Source: Variovorax sp. RA8 (GTDB lineage: Bacteria; Pseudomonadota; Gammaproteobacteria; Burkholderiales; Burkholderiaceae_C). Taken from it: DNA of 64,000 nt. The stretch lies in NCBI RefSeq assembly GCF_901827175.1, contig NZ_LR594663.1, forward strand, positions 1-64,000, given 5' to 3'. The position numbers and the translations under genes are program-made. A model generated the notes under the pieces. It was not told where the DNA came from, ran no database searches, and saw only the letters and a program-made list of their open reading frames with translations. Shown one piece after another: positions 56,192-64,000 of the stretch (the first letter of the stretch is position 1; every line of letters starts with the position of its first letter).

Positions 56192-57016
56192 CTAGAGAAT
56201 GAAGCGGTACTGTTTTCCGCCAAAGCGACTGCTGGCAACGATAAGCTCGCACGCATTCAGCGCGTCTTCAGCTGTATCAAATCTGCTCGCAAGACGCAGA
56301 GCGATCCATTGCCCATCCGCGGACGGCAACCCGCGCCTGACGCCTGTCGTCTTGGCTCGATGCTCATTCTTCCAGCGCCTTCCGGAGCCCATCTCATACT
56401 GGAGAACGTCGGGAAGATCAAAGGTTCTTATGAGCACTCCGGTGGGAGTTTGCAGCAGCACGCAGCATCTGCCGCCTAGGTCGAGCATGAGTTGCTCGAT
56501 CTCCACCAAGCGCCGCCGCCAGAGTTGATAGGCCTCTTCTTCGATGATTGGATCAGTGATCAAGCAACCCTTATCCAGCCAATGCGAAGGGCACCGATCG
56601 AATGGGCGAGCCTGATCAACCCTCGTCAAGCGCGTGAATGGATGGGCAGTGCAATGCTCACGTCCGACGAGTTGGTGACATCGACGCCAATGACCGAACC
56701 CGCGTGCGCCTCGGTCCTCTCGCACGCAGTCCTCGCACATGTAGGCGAATGCTCGCGGCGTTGAAAGTCCGTGATAGTGAACGCACCTCGTATCCCACTC
56801 ACGGTAGCTTTGGGGAAAGCATGTGAACGGGATCATCGAACGCTTCTCGACGTACACCCGAACGCTCTGGTTGTTCAGTTTCGCCAGCACGTGCAAGTCA
56901 GGGTACTGGAGGGCTCGTGACGGGCCGTTCAGTTGCAACCTGGTCGCGTCCAAGAACAACCTTACGTTCGGATAGTCGTTCACCAGGCGCAAGCGCCCCG
57001 CGTGGCCGGCGGCCAC
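56192..57016 (-). CDS. TniQ-like zinc-binding protein, possibly 5'-truncated
   Basis: About 274 aa from a GTG at 57016. The family core is YMCEDCVREDRGARGFGHWR, RCHQLVGREHCTAHPF (Cys-x2-Cys ... Cys-x2-His zinc ribbon), and RCPSHWL. TniQ proteins guide Tn7-like or Tn5053-like transposition. Codons upstream of the GTG (APDEV) still look TniQ-like but have no start, so the N-terminus may be damaged. No TnsA/B/C or TniA/B genes are nearby. Confidence 0.55.
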   Translation of the reverse strand: MAAGHAGRLRLVNDYPNVRLFLDATRLQLNGPSRALQYPDLHVLAKLNNQSVRVYVEKRSMIPFTCFPQSYREWDTRCVHYHGLSTPRAFAYMCEDCVREDRGARGFGHWRRCHQLVGREHCTAHPFTRLTRVDQARPFDRCPSHWLDKGCLITDPIIEEEAYQLWRRRLVEIEQLMLDLGGRCCVLLQTPTGVLIRTFDLPDVLQYEMGSGRRWKNEHRAKTTGVRRGLPSADGQWIALRLASRFDTAEDALNACELIVASSRFGGKQYRFIL

Positions 57017-57771
57017 TTCATCTGGAGCGCCTTGACGTTCAGGAGAGCGTCAACGCCGGCCGAACTCATTGTCACATCCCACGGCGGGTGCAGAGGGTGG
57101 GCTTCCGACGGACCTTCTTGAAGCAAGCGACGTTGCCCGGCGAGCGAACTGCAGTTTCCGACGAACTTTCGAAATCCTGCGCGGAGCAAAAATGTGCTTG
57201 CGTGTCGCGGGTTTAGGTGCGGTTCCTTCGACCATCTTTATTCCTGGGGTTCAGCTGACTGGATCGTTTGAATAGAAGACGCTTCTTACGCAGAGATTCT
57301 TGAGTTTCTCGTTCGAATAGAACCCGATTCGCATAGGGCTGGTCGCGAGCCCAAACGTTTGCGGAAGTACATCCGTTCTGCGTCTGGGATGCCCTCTGGC
57401 AGCAGGATGGAGCATCCGGAATAAAAAACGCAGGCACCGCCTGGAAGCATGCCTCTACCTGGTCGCAGGATCTGCCGTTCATTGTTTCCGGCGTCGAGGG
57501 CCGGCGACACGCGCCACCGGTCCTTCAGGCGCTTGCGCGAGATGCCGACGTAGCGGATCTTCGAGTCGCTGATCTTTCACGGCCAGTGCTGAAAGCACAT
57601 CGAACGCGAGAGCACGGCGACGTTGATGAAACACAACGGCTTGCATCGACGCATCACGCTGCCGCTTGTGTGCCTCGGATGCCTCCACCGCATGGGCTTC
57701 GCGCCTGCGCAGGATTTCACGCAACACTGTGACGGCTTCGCCATCAACACGTGCACTTCAGATCATCGGCT
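57017..57771. other. Region without a recognised gene
   Basis: Several short frames are open, but none has family-like sequence or a ribosome-binding site. It separates the TniQ-like gene from the divergently oriented patatin pseudogene. Confidence 0.4.
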
Positions 57772-58571
57772 ATGCTGCGCAGCGTTACAGAATGTTCAAA
57801 GGAAAGCGTGGTTTGGACTGAAGCACAGCCCGTTCAAGCCCTCGCACTGACCGGGGGCGGCTATCGGGGCTTCTCCACGGCTCGGTCGTTGCAGGTGATG
57901 GAAGACTCTATCGGCGTGCCGCTTGGCCGGCGATTCGATCTGACCTGCGGCACGTCCATCGGGGGCATCATCGCGTTGGCCATCGCCTTTGAAGTACCGA
58001 TGCGCGAGGTCGTCGAAGTCTTTGAGAGGTTTGGCGCGACCATCTTTCCGCCACATGCTAAGCCGACCACCGGGCTCCGGAGGCTGCGAGATCTGTTGAA
58101 GCACAGCCGCAAGCCGCGCTACGCGACCGCTCGCTTCGCGAAGCAATCACGGCGCTGATCGACAAGGACGCGACTCTGGGTGACGCGCGCAATCCCGTGG
58201 CAATCCCGGCCGTGAACGTCACGCAGGGACGGCCACAGGTCTTCAAGACCCGTCACAAGGCCGAGTGGACGAGGGATTGGAAGTACAAGGTGGTCGATGT
58301 GGCGCTGGCGACGGCGGCCGCACCGACGTTCTTCGAGCTGGCCGAGGTGGACGGCAACCTCTATGCCGATGGGGGCCTCTTTGCCAATGCACCTGATCTG
58401 ATCGCATTGCACGAGGCCGAACACTTCTTTCGGGTTCCGCTCGAAGCTGCACGGCTCCTGAGCATCGGGACCACTACGAAGAGCTATTCGCTCTCGTTCA
58501 GCGCCGGCCGGCAATTCGGGATCGCCGATTGGATGGAGGATCAGCGCGCATGGTCACATCGCCAACAGTAG
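57772..58571 (+). pseudogene. Patatin-like phospholipase (CapV-like), frameshifted and 3'-truncated
   Basis: Oxyanion loop ALTGGGYRGFSTARSLQVME, nucleophile serine in LTCGTSIGGIIALAIAFEV, catalytic aspartate in YADGGLFANAPDL. The product would be a membrane-phospholipid hydrolase such as the CapV effector of CBASS. One base is missing at about 58130 (after PRYATA), and homology stops near 58545, inside the convergent gene. No cyclase or other CBASS gene was found. Confidence 0.72.
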
Positions 58572-59040
58572 CCGCCAGTGCGTCGTCGGAGTGCTCCCGC
58601 GGCGCCGCACGGGTCGGAGACAGGCGACGCAGCGGGATGCTGAGGCGACCGCTCGTGTCCTCGCCCATCAACAGTCGGGCCTCAGCTACCGGCTTGTCGA
58701 GAAGGGTCTCAACCTGCATCTCCTCGGTGTTCACACGAAGCACGAAGACGCGATTGACGAACTCGAGGGTTCTCGGATTGAAGGAGATGAATCCTTCCAG
58801 GCCGCTCTGCGCCGTCGTCTTTACCGAGATGCGCTCATTGTTGAGTCCGACGACGTCGTAGCCCCGCTGATTCACATCGGTGGCCATCTGGCCGTTGGTG
58901 ATCATCGCGACGTAGAGCTCGCCGATGCGCCCAAAAAGGTGGCGCAGCTCCGTGGCCGGCACGCCCCAGGAGATGTCTCGTTCGAACCAGGCCAGTGCCT
59001 CGCCGAGCGACTGGATGAGCTGCATCTGGGAAAGTGCCAC
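58498..59040 (-). CDS. Hypothetical PD-(D/E)XK nuclease-like protein
   Basis: 180 aa: LGEALAWFERDISWGVPATE, RIGELYVAMITNGQMA, YDVVGLNNERISVKTTAQSG, FVNRVFVLRVNTEEMQVETL. The pattern E...YDVV...ISVKT resembles the E/D...(S)VK core of restriction-type nucleases, and the family often sits in defence islands. The last about 40 residues overlap the patatin stump and may be replaced sequence. Function not proven. Confidence 0.5.
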   Translation of the reverse strand: MALSQMQLIQSLGEALAWFERDISWGVPATELRHLFGRIGELYVAMITNGQMATDVNQRGYDVVGLNNERISVKTTAQSGLEGFISFNPRTLEFVNRVFVLRVNTEEMQVETLLDKPVAEARLLMGEDTSGRLSIPLRRLSPTRAAPREHSDDALAATVGDVTMRADPPSNRRSRIAGRR

Positions 59041-59060
59041 TCATGTGCTGCAGACCTTCC

Positions 59061-60530
59061 CTAGTTTGACCGCTGCTCCTGTTGACGTTCCCGAACCCGC
59101 ATACGCAGCCCGACCGGCGCCATGGTTAGAGCTAAGTATTCGGCAGGATCTCTCTCATCTGAGGTGGCCACGCTCTTCAGGTCGAACTGGCCGAGTAGCA
59201 TGGCCATTGCCATCTTGATCTCCAGCAGCGCCAGATAACGACCCGGGCAGATTCGTGGACCACCACCGAAGGGCATGGCTATGCGTTTGGCTGAGTCGGA
59301 TCCGTGCACGCCGGCTGCAAGCCATCGCCGCGGCTCGAAGGCGTTGGGATTCGGGAAAAAACGTTCGTCTAGCGTGTCATGTCGGAGAACGAGCCAGACG
59401 ATAGTACCGGCCTTGATTCGGACATCCCCGATCGTGGTATCACGCAGCGCTTCGTTCAGAATCGTCGGCGCGACGGGCTTCAGGCGCATGGCCTCGTTGG
59501 CACAGGCCTCAAGGTAGTCCAGCGACGCGATCGACTCCGGCGTCATTGACGACAGTTCGGCGAAAGTGCGCCGAACTTCATCTCGGCACTGCTCGAGTGC
59601 CGGCGGATTCTTGAACAGAAGCCAGATGAGCCAGGCAAGCGTATTGGCCGTGGTGTCTTCGCCAGCCAGCAGCATGGTGAAGACGTTGCCTGCAATCTCC
59701 GCGTCACTGACTGCACCCGATTCCCGCTCGGCGGCTGCAATCATGGCTTCCAGCAAGTTCGAAGGCCGATCGATCAACTCGGGGTTGCCCTTCATTCGCT
59801 TGCGCGCCGCCGCGATGAATCCCTGGACCGCGACATTGATAGCTGCCACGCTTTCTGGAAGGTGACGGTCCGCGTGAGATTTGAGATAGCGCCAATAGGG
59901 CAACGGCGCGAGCACCCGCCTGAAGATCGCGGGCAAGATCTGGTCCAGATGGTTCTGAATCACCTCCGAGCCACCCTCGAGCGTGTTGATCTCCGAGCCG
60001 AATGCCAGGCCCGCGACGCCATCAACGGTGTATCGCATCAGATCAGCGCGAAGATCGATCGAGTCGTCAGCAGCCGCGGCCGCCTGCCATCGGCGATGCA
60101 AGCGCCGGGTGACAGTCAATAGCGTTGGAAAGTAGGCCCTGACGTGGGTCGGATCGAATGCCGACATCACAAGTCTTCGCTGCCGTCGCCATGCGTCGCC
60201 GTTGGCGGCGAAAACGCCGGGCTCCATGCCCATCTCTCTTATCACTTGCTCGAGACGTACTGTTCGTCGGAATCCCTCCGGGCGATCTCGCAGCACGGTG
60301 ATCAAGTTCTCGTGGTCAGTGACGCCGAGGAAATGTCGGCTGCCCAAACGGAACTTGAAGTATGGTCCGTAGCGCTGTGCCCAGGCTTCCACGTCCTGGT
60401 GCGCCCGGCCTTGATGCATCTGCAGTATGTTTCCCACGATCGGCAGACCGCGGGGGCCGGGTAAGTCAGCAAATTGTCGGATAGCACGCCCGACCGCGGG
60501 TGAGCTCTCGATCGCGGTTTGATTCGCCAT
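59061..60530 (-). CDS. Cytochrome P450
   Basis: 489 aa, complete. N-terminal proline-rich ADLPGPRGLPIVGNILQMHQ, oxygen-binding I helix LLAGEDTTANTLAWLIW, ExxR in ACANEAMRLKP, heme loop MPFGGGPRICPGRYLAL with Cys428 as iron ligand. No transmembrane anchor, so soluble; similar in style to CYP102/CYP110-like fatty-acid hydroxylases. No ferredoxin gene is adjacent, so redox partners lie elsewhere. Confidence 0.93.
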   Translation of the reverse strand: MANQTAIESSPAVGRAIRQFADLPGPRGLPIVGNILQMHQGRAHQDVEAWAQRYGPYFKFRLGSRHFLGVTDHENLITVLRDRPEGFRRTVRLEQVIREMGMEPGVFAANGDAWRRQRRLVMSAFDPTHVRAYFPTLLTVTRRLHRRWQAAAAADDSIDLRADLMRYTVDGVAGLAFGSEINTLEGGSEVIQNHLDQILPAIFRRVLAPLPYWRYLKSHADRHLPESVAAINVAVQGFIAAARKRMKGNPELIDRPSNLLEAMIAAAERESGAVSDAEIAGNVFTMLLAGEDTTANTLAWLIWLLFKNPPALEQCRDEVRRTFAELSSMTPESIASLDYLEACANEAMRLKPVAPTILNEALRDTTIGDVRIKAGTIVWLVLRHDTLDERFFPNPNAFEPRRWLAAGVHGSDSAKRIAMPFGGGPRICPGRYLALLEIKMAMAMLLGQFDLKSVATSDERDPAEYLALTMAPVGLRMRVRERQQEQRSN

Positions 60531-61303
60531 TTCATCCTCCGGCGTTCGACCTCATCGACTATTGGACGACCAGCCTTGCAGAAGTGTCAACCAACGAATT
60601 GTGATCGCACTTTCACGTGCATAGGTTCAGAACCTTTCGCCGTGAGCGTACCGGCCCCACGGTACGAGCGCGTTGGCAACGGGTTATTTGGCGTCGGTCC
60701 TCTGGAAGGATCCGATCCCCGAGCACACCGTCTCGCCTCTCTTGAGCAGCACGCGAGCTCCACCTCCTCATGCACATCCGGGCCCAGCGTGAGGGCATGC
60801 GCAGCAGGGCAGGGGAGCGTTAGAAGAGATCGATATTTGATGGGACGCTCCCCGATAGGCTGGACTTTGCGGCAGCTGAGGAGCTCGCGCGAAGCGGCCG
60901 CGTCGTTCGGTGGGAGGACCAGTTCGAGGCCCTGCTCGCGAGCAAGTCTCTGACCCTGGCGTCTGTGCAGGCCGCGCTCAGCGGGATCTCGGGCCGCAGG
61001 GGCTTGGCGGCCTACCTGGCCCAGCGAAACCAGAAGGCGGCTCGATCCGTGCGCTGACCGCTGGCCGAGTCATGCGGGCGACCGGGAGGTAGAGGCCTAC
61101 CTTCCGACTGGTCACCGCTTGAATTCGATTCTGACCTGGCGTAGATTCGGTGCCCACGGGGCCGCCGACTCCGATCGCCGCCCGCATGGCGAAGCCCGAT
61201 GGGCATCGGCGTGACTACACATGATCTCTCAATCACGGCCACCTTCGGCGGCTTGGAGATGGATTGCGGGCGTCCCGGCTCCGAGCTGCGTACGTAGGAT
61301 GCC
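60531..61303. other. Non-coding region with decayed copies
   Basis: Bases about 60710-60752 repeat the sequence at 63925-63967 (CCGATCCCCGAG.ACACCGTC, then TTGAG.AGCACG), a fragment of the minus-strand gene entering from the right edge. About 75 codons ending at 61057 (plus strand, LASVQAALSGISGRRGLAAY) look coding but have no start codon and no known family. Confidence 0.4.
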
Positions 61304-61507
61304 ATGACGATTGAACAGATCAAGAAGTTCGCCAAGAACCTGCAGCACCTGCTCCCAGAGTTCCTTAGCGCGCACCACCCCCTCTTCTCCCTTACAGACC
61401 TACAGCGACTGGTGGCGCAGATGGCGGGCTATTCCAATATGGAAGTAGCGACGGCCGCGCTCAAGCTCATGGCTGAGGAAGGTGGCGATGCGATTGGCAG
61501 CTTCTAA
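61304..61507 (+). CDS. Small hypothetical protein (67 aa)
   Basis: MTIEQIKKFAKNLQHLLPEF followed by LTDLQRLVAQMAGYSNMEVA, a compact helical domain. Similar N-terminal domains occur in plasmid- and island-borne small proteins of Proteobacteria. Function unknown. The next gene starts 12 bp downstream. Confidence 0.55.
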   Translation: MTIEQIKKFAKNLQHLLPEFLSAHHPLFSLTDLQRLVAQMAGYSNMEVATAALKLMAEEGGDAIGSF

Positions 61508-61519
61508 CACTATCCCTGG

Positions 61520-61837
61520 ATGGACATCGACCCAGGGGAGGTGCTCAGTACCATCAAATGCGGTGCGAAGGTCGGCATAGAGATGGCCGTCGTTGACATC
61601 GCGTCGGCAAATGCATGGTTCTGGAAGCGGCATGCAGCGTTCGACAAGGCTTATGGCAACGAGTGGCCTGCAGACCGCGTTGGACTACTTGCGATCGTAT
61701 CGGCGGGGGAGGCGGGGGCCAGTTTCATTGACAAACTCGCGCGGGAAGACCGTGTGCCAAACGTAATAGAAAGCCTCACATACAAGTACGGAGAGATGTC
61801 GTTTTGCACACTAGCCAAAAGGTCGGGATCACCGTGA
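61520..61837 (+). CDS. Hypothetical protein (105 aa)
   Basis: MDIDPGEVLSTIKCGAKVGI, ASANAWFWKRHAAFDKAYGN. No family recognised. Its stop overlaps a GTG start (GTGA at 61834) of the following reading frame, suggesting an operon of small unknown genes. Confidence 0.45.
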   Translation: MDIDPGEVLSTIKCGAKVGIEMAVVDIASANAWFWKRHAAFDKAYGNEWPADRVGLLAIVSAGEAGASFIDKLAREDRVPNVIESLTYKYGEMSFCTLAKRSGSP

Positions 61838-62475
61838 ACTGGCTAAGCCGATGGGCAATCGACGATATCGCGGGCGCGTTGAAGACCATGGTGCGGCCGG
61901 TGTGTTCCGAGGCGCAGTTCAAAGCTTGTAGTGCCTTGATTGATGTTGTCGTTGCGGCTGTTGATGGCGATGCTGGATCGGAAGCGCTCGATGAAGATCG
62001 CCTTGAAGACGGCCCAGCGAGGATTTCCGTGCCTGCGTTGTCGTCGAAATTGCTATCACTCCTTGCACTTTCTGAAGGCGGATGAACGAAGAACTGGTTG
62101 GAGGGACTCGAAGCCGAGTTTGGCGATGCCGATGGGCCTGCATCGGCGTTGTTGGAGGAGTACTACGCAAAGGCCGATCTTCGTTCTCTGGCTCGGCCGT
62201 TGGAGAGTCTGCTTGTGCGACTGGCCGCTTTGGAGAACGGCTTTGAGCCCGCCACATCGCTTGGCTGCCGCGAGGGAATGGACGACGTCGATTTCTTTTC
62301 GTACGGGTCTGACTACGGCCTACGTTTCGTTTCAGTCGAGATGGGAAGAAATCGTCTCGACCACGTGATGGCGATGGCAGTTCTCTCGAAGTTCGCGGCA
62401 ACCGTAAGGAGCGACCGCGGGCTGTTCTCCAAGGAAGCGTCCGAACCCTTGCAGGTGGTGTTGATTACTCGCTGA
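61834..62475 (+). pseudogene. Hypothetical reading frame with an internal TGA
   Basis: From GTG 61834 the frame reads WLSRWAIDDIAGALKTMVRP and ends at TGA 62083-62085. It continues in the same frame as TKNWLEGLEAEFGDADGPAS to 62475. It may be one gene with a nonsense mutation, or two genes where the second restarts at TTG 62098. No family recognised. Confidence 0.4.
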
Positions 62476-62598
62476 CGGCCATATCCAGCATTGTGTTTCC
62501 AGCGATGTCGGTCGGGCGGTCGCCTGGCACGAAGGCGAGCTCCATTTCCCTTTCGCGCCGATCGTACCGGCGCGAGCGCTACGCCCGTCGAGGCTGGT

Positions 62599-62793
62599 TC
62601 AGGCGCGCTTGGGCGCGCAGACCCGGTGGTTCTTGCCGAGGAAGCGCTTCGAAGTCATCTCCGTGGGGAGCTTGAACATGCCGCACTTGAAGCACGACAT
62701 CATGGATTCGGCGCGGGGCGTGTTGATGATCGAGCCGGAGGGCTTCTTCACGTAGCGCAGGCCGTCTTGGGAGAAAGTGGTGGGTTCTGACAT
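62599..62793 (-). CDS. Small cysteine-containing protein (64 aa)
   Basis: MSEPTTFSQDGLRYVKKPSG, then MMSCFKCGMFKLPTEMTSKR and HRVCAPKRA. The CxxC plus a third Cys suggest a small metal-binding fold. ATG at 62793; the longer frame to 62952 is a different small membrane-like segment. Function unknown. Confidence 0.5.
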   Translation of the reverse strand: MSEPTTFSQDGLRYVKKPSGSIINTPRAESMMSCFKCGMFKLPTEMTSKRFLGKNHRVCAPKRA

Positions 62794-63378
62794 TGGGGGC
62801 AGCATTTTACCCGCCAGACCAATTCTCCGCAGTGGCGTTATGTTGCGAGAAACAGAGGAACGCCCGGCCACCGGCGGGCCGGGGCGGCCGCTTAGGGCAA
62901 AGGCGAGCAAGGCCCCTGCGACCAATCCCACCACGAAGGGCAACGGAGACAACGTGGTGTAGTAGAGCCAGGCAAGATCGACAGATTGATCATCGACATC
63001 GCCCCGGCCAGGTGCCAGAGCGCTGGTTGATGCTGGTCATCGGGCGATCCCGAGGGCGGGTTCATGCCGATCAGGTAGGACTCAGTGCCGATGGGAGCAT
63101 CGGTACCAGCATGGGATGAATGGCCTTCGTGCATGCGGACATTCTGACCTCGCGCCGCTCGCTTGCGCAAGGACACACGCCCCATTTCATGCGATGAACT
63201 CAGCGGAGGAGGGCGCGAAGACCACGGCAGGGCTGCAGGAGGAGAGTGCGGCGAATCGGTGGACGTGAAGGCGCGGCCAGCAATGCACTTGGATTGGCGG
63301 CCAGGGCGATATGTCGTGTGAATAGGTCTGGACGGAAACCGGGGTCATTGTGTAGCCCGGTGGAGGGCGGCTTGCGCC
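62794..63378. other. Region with decayed small frames
   Basis: On the minus strand a hydrophobic stretch (PLPFVVGLVAGALLAFALSG) and an upstream frame (MHEGHSSHAGTDAPIG) look like halves of one small membrane protein separated by a frame change near 62955. No intact gene was recognised. Confidence 0.35.
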
Positions 63379-63740
63379 GTGCGCAGCTGGGACAATGCCG
63401 CCTTGAGTTTCAAGACCACCCTGTTTCAGGCGCTGGAGGCCGCCGCAACGGTTCATTGCAACGGGCACCAGGTCGTGAGCAAGATGCTGGACCAGGCACC
63501 GAAAGCGCTGCTGAAGCCCTACGTCGACTCGACAACGGCGCGACGCTGTACATCCACGATGCGGAGATCGTCATCGACGACGAAGGCCGCGCCTACAGCA
63601 CCGCGTCAGAGTCAGATACGGAGCCGCTCGTCTGGAGCTTCCACGTAGTCCGCCCGCTTGCCGCGCACGACGTTCCCGCCATCGAGCGGCCGCCGCTCAA
63701 CGTTGCGGAGGTGGTCGGCCGCCTCAAGGCAATGCGTTAG
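63379..63740 (+). pseudogene. Hypothetical protein, frameshifted
   Basis: Begins ALSFKTTLFQALEAAATVHC and ALLKPYV, then shifts frame near 63528 to LDNGATLYIHDAEIVIDDEG, SDTEPLVWSFHVVRPLAA, ending VVGRLKAMR. Coding character is clear in both parts but the frames differ. Family unknown. Confidence 0.45.
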
Positions 63741-63892
63741 ACATGCGCCACCGAGTTCACCGATCGTCACGATGACAAATGCTCTACTAATCATCCGCCG
63801 ATCTGATCGAAAGAGGAGCTGCCGCGGACAGGGACATCGGATGTGATCGCCCATGGGCATGTTCCTTCGCTGGCGTGAGCCCACGGGCAGCA

Positions 63893-64000
63893 TCAGTGAG
63901 GCGATCGCAGGATCTCAACAGGCCCGATCCCCGAGTACACCGTCTCGCCTGTCTTGAGTAGCACGACGGTCCACCGATCTCCCGGGGTGATCTTGTAGTC
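63893..64000 (-). CDS. Hypothetical protein, C-terminal end (continues beyond window)
   Basis: The minus-strand frame reads DYKITPGDRWTVVLLKTGET, VYSGIGPVEILRSPH and stops at 63893. Only the last 35 codons are visible. A degenerate copy of part of it lies at about 60710-60752. Family unknown. Confidence 0.45.
   Translation of the reverse strand, partial: DYKITPGDRWTVVLLKTGETVYSGIGPVEILRSPH

Noticed and set aside
56192..57016. A Tn7-like or CRISPR-associated transposon
   Set aside because: TniQ-like protein stands alone; no TnsA/B/C, Cas genes, repeats or transposon ends were seen.
57772..58571. A functional CBASS system
   Set aside because: Only a broken phospholipase is present; no CD-NTase cyclase, Cap2/Cap3 or other sensor gene was found.

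Overview
The window is high-GC DNA from a betaproteobacterium, most likely Comamonadaceae or a relative (Variovorax/Ramlibacter/Polaromonas type). The reasons are four Bug-type (TctC) substrate-binding proteins, many LysR regulators, phthalate-dioxygenase-like Rieske oxygenases, a chlorophenol/hydroxyquinol operon and IS families common in that group. A parA-parB pair at the left edge, two copies of a perfect palindrome behind it and a coiled-coil DNA-binding-like gene suggest a plasmid or secondary replicon. No rRNA, tRNA or CRISPR array was seen.

Layout. 1-3.4 kb: partition module. 3.7-5.8 kb: decayed genes (antiporter tail, broken flavin-dependent oxidoreductase). 6.1-9.5 kb: Bug receptor, chorismate mutase and a prephenate dehydratase-fold protein, followed by XRE-cupin and XRE regulators. 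10.2-13.1 kb: an IS1182-type element split by an intact IS3-family element, then two gene stumps. 13.9-23.2 kb: FAD synthetase paralogue, outer-membrane channel, LysR regulator, and a flavin reductase / FADH2 monooxygenase / quinone reductase-like / maleylacetate reductase / hydroxyquinol dioxygenase / MFS operon resembling tcp/had chlorophenol degradation. 23.4-24.6 kb: TetR and rhomboid pseudogenes. 25.0-26.5 kb: an ECF41-type sigma factor with its probable target gene and promoter. 26.6-33.6 kb: a graveyard of IS66, IS30 and IS5 pieces, a RecB-nuclease helicase stump with three unknown genes, an FAD oxidoreductase stump and a Rieske pseudogene. 33.6-37.6 kb: CoA-transferase, CitE-like lyase and two LysR genes. 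37.7-49.3 kb: a tightly packed twelve-gene catabolic operon with four Rieske alpha subunits of two alternating types, a hemerythrin, one PDR-type reductase, a lactonase-like hydrolase, two Bug receptors, an SDR, a PcaC-like protein and a 3-hydroxyisobutyrate-dehydrogenase-like enzyme. 49.4-53.6 kb: dehydrogenase stump, IclR regulator, sulfatase and a fourth Bug receptor. 54.4-55.9 kb: a complete IS1182-type element with a nonsense mutation. 56-64 kb: TniQ-like protein, broken CapV-like patatin, nuclease-like gene, cytochrome P450 and small unknown or decayed genes.

How it works together. Bug receptors, the outer-membrane channel and the MFS permease suggest uptake of aromatic acids or phenols. 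The tcp-like operon would take (chloro)phenols through hydroxyquinol to maleylacetate and 3-oxoadipate. The Rieske operon would hydroxylate or demethylate unidentified aromatic acids. No ring-cleavage enzyme is seen inside that second operon, so its pathway may be completed elsewhere. Between these intact modules the DNA is full of IS junctions and gene stumps, as expected for a replicon assembled by repeated transfer and deletion.
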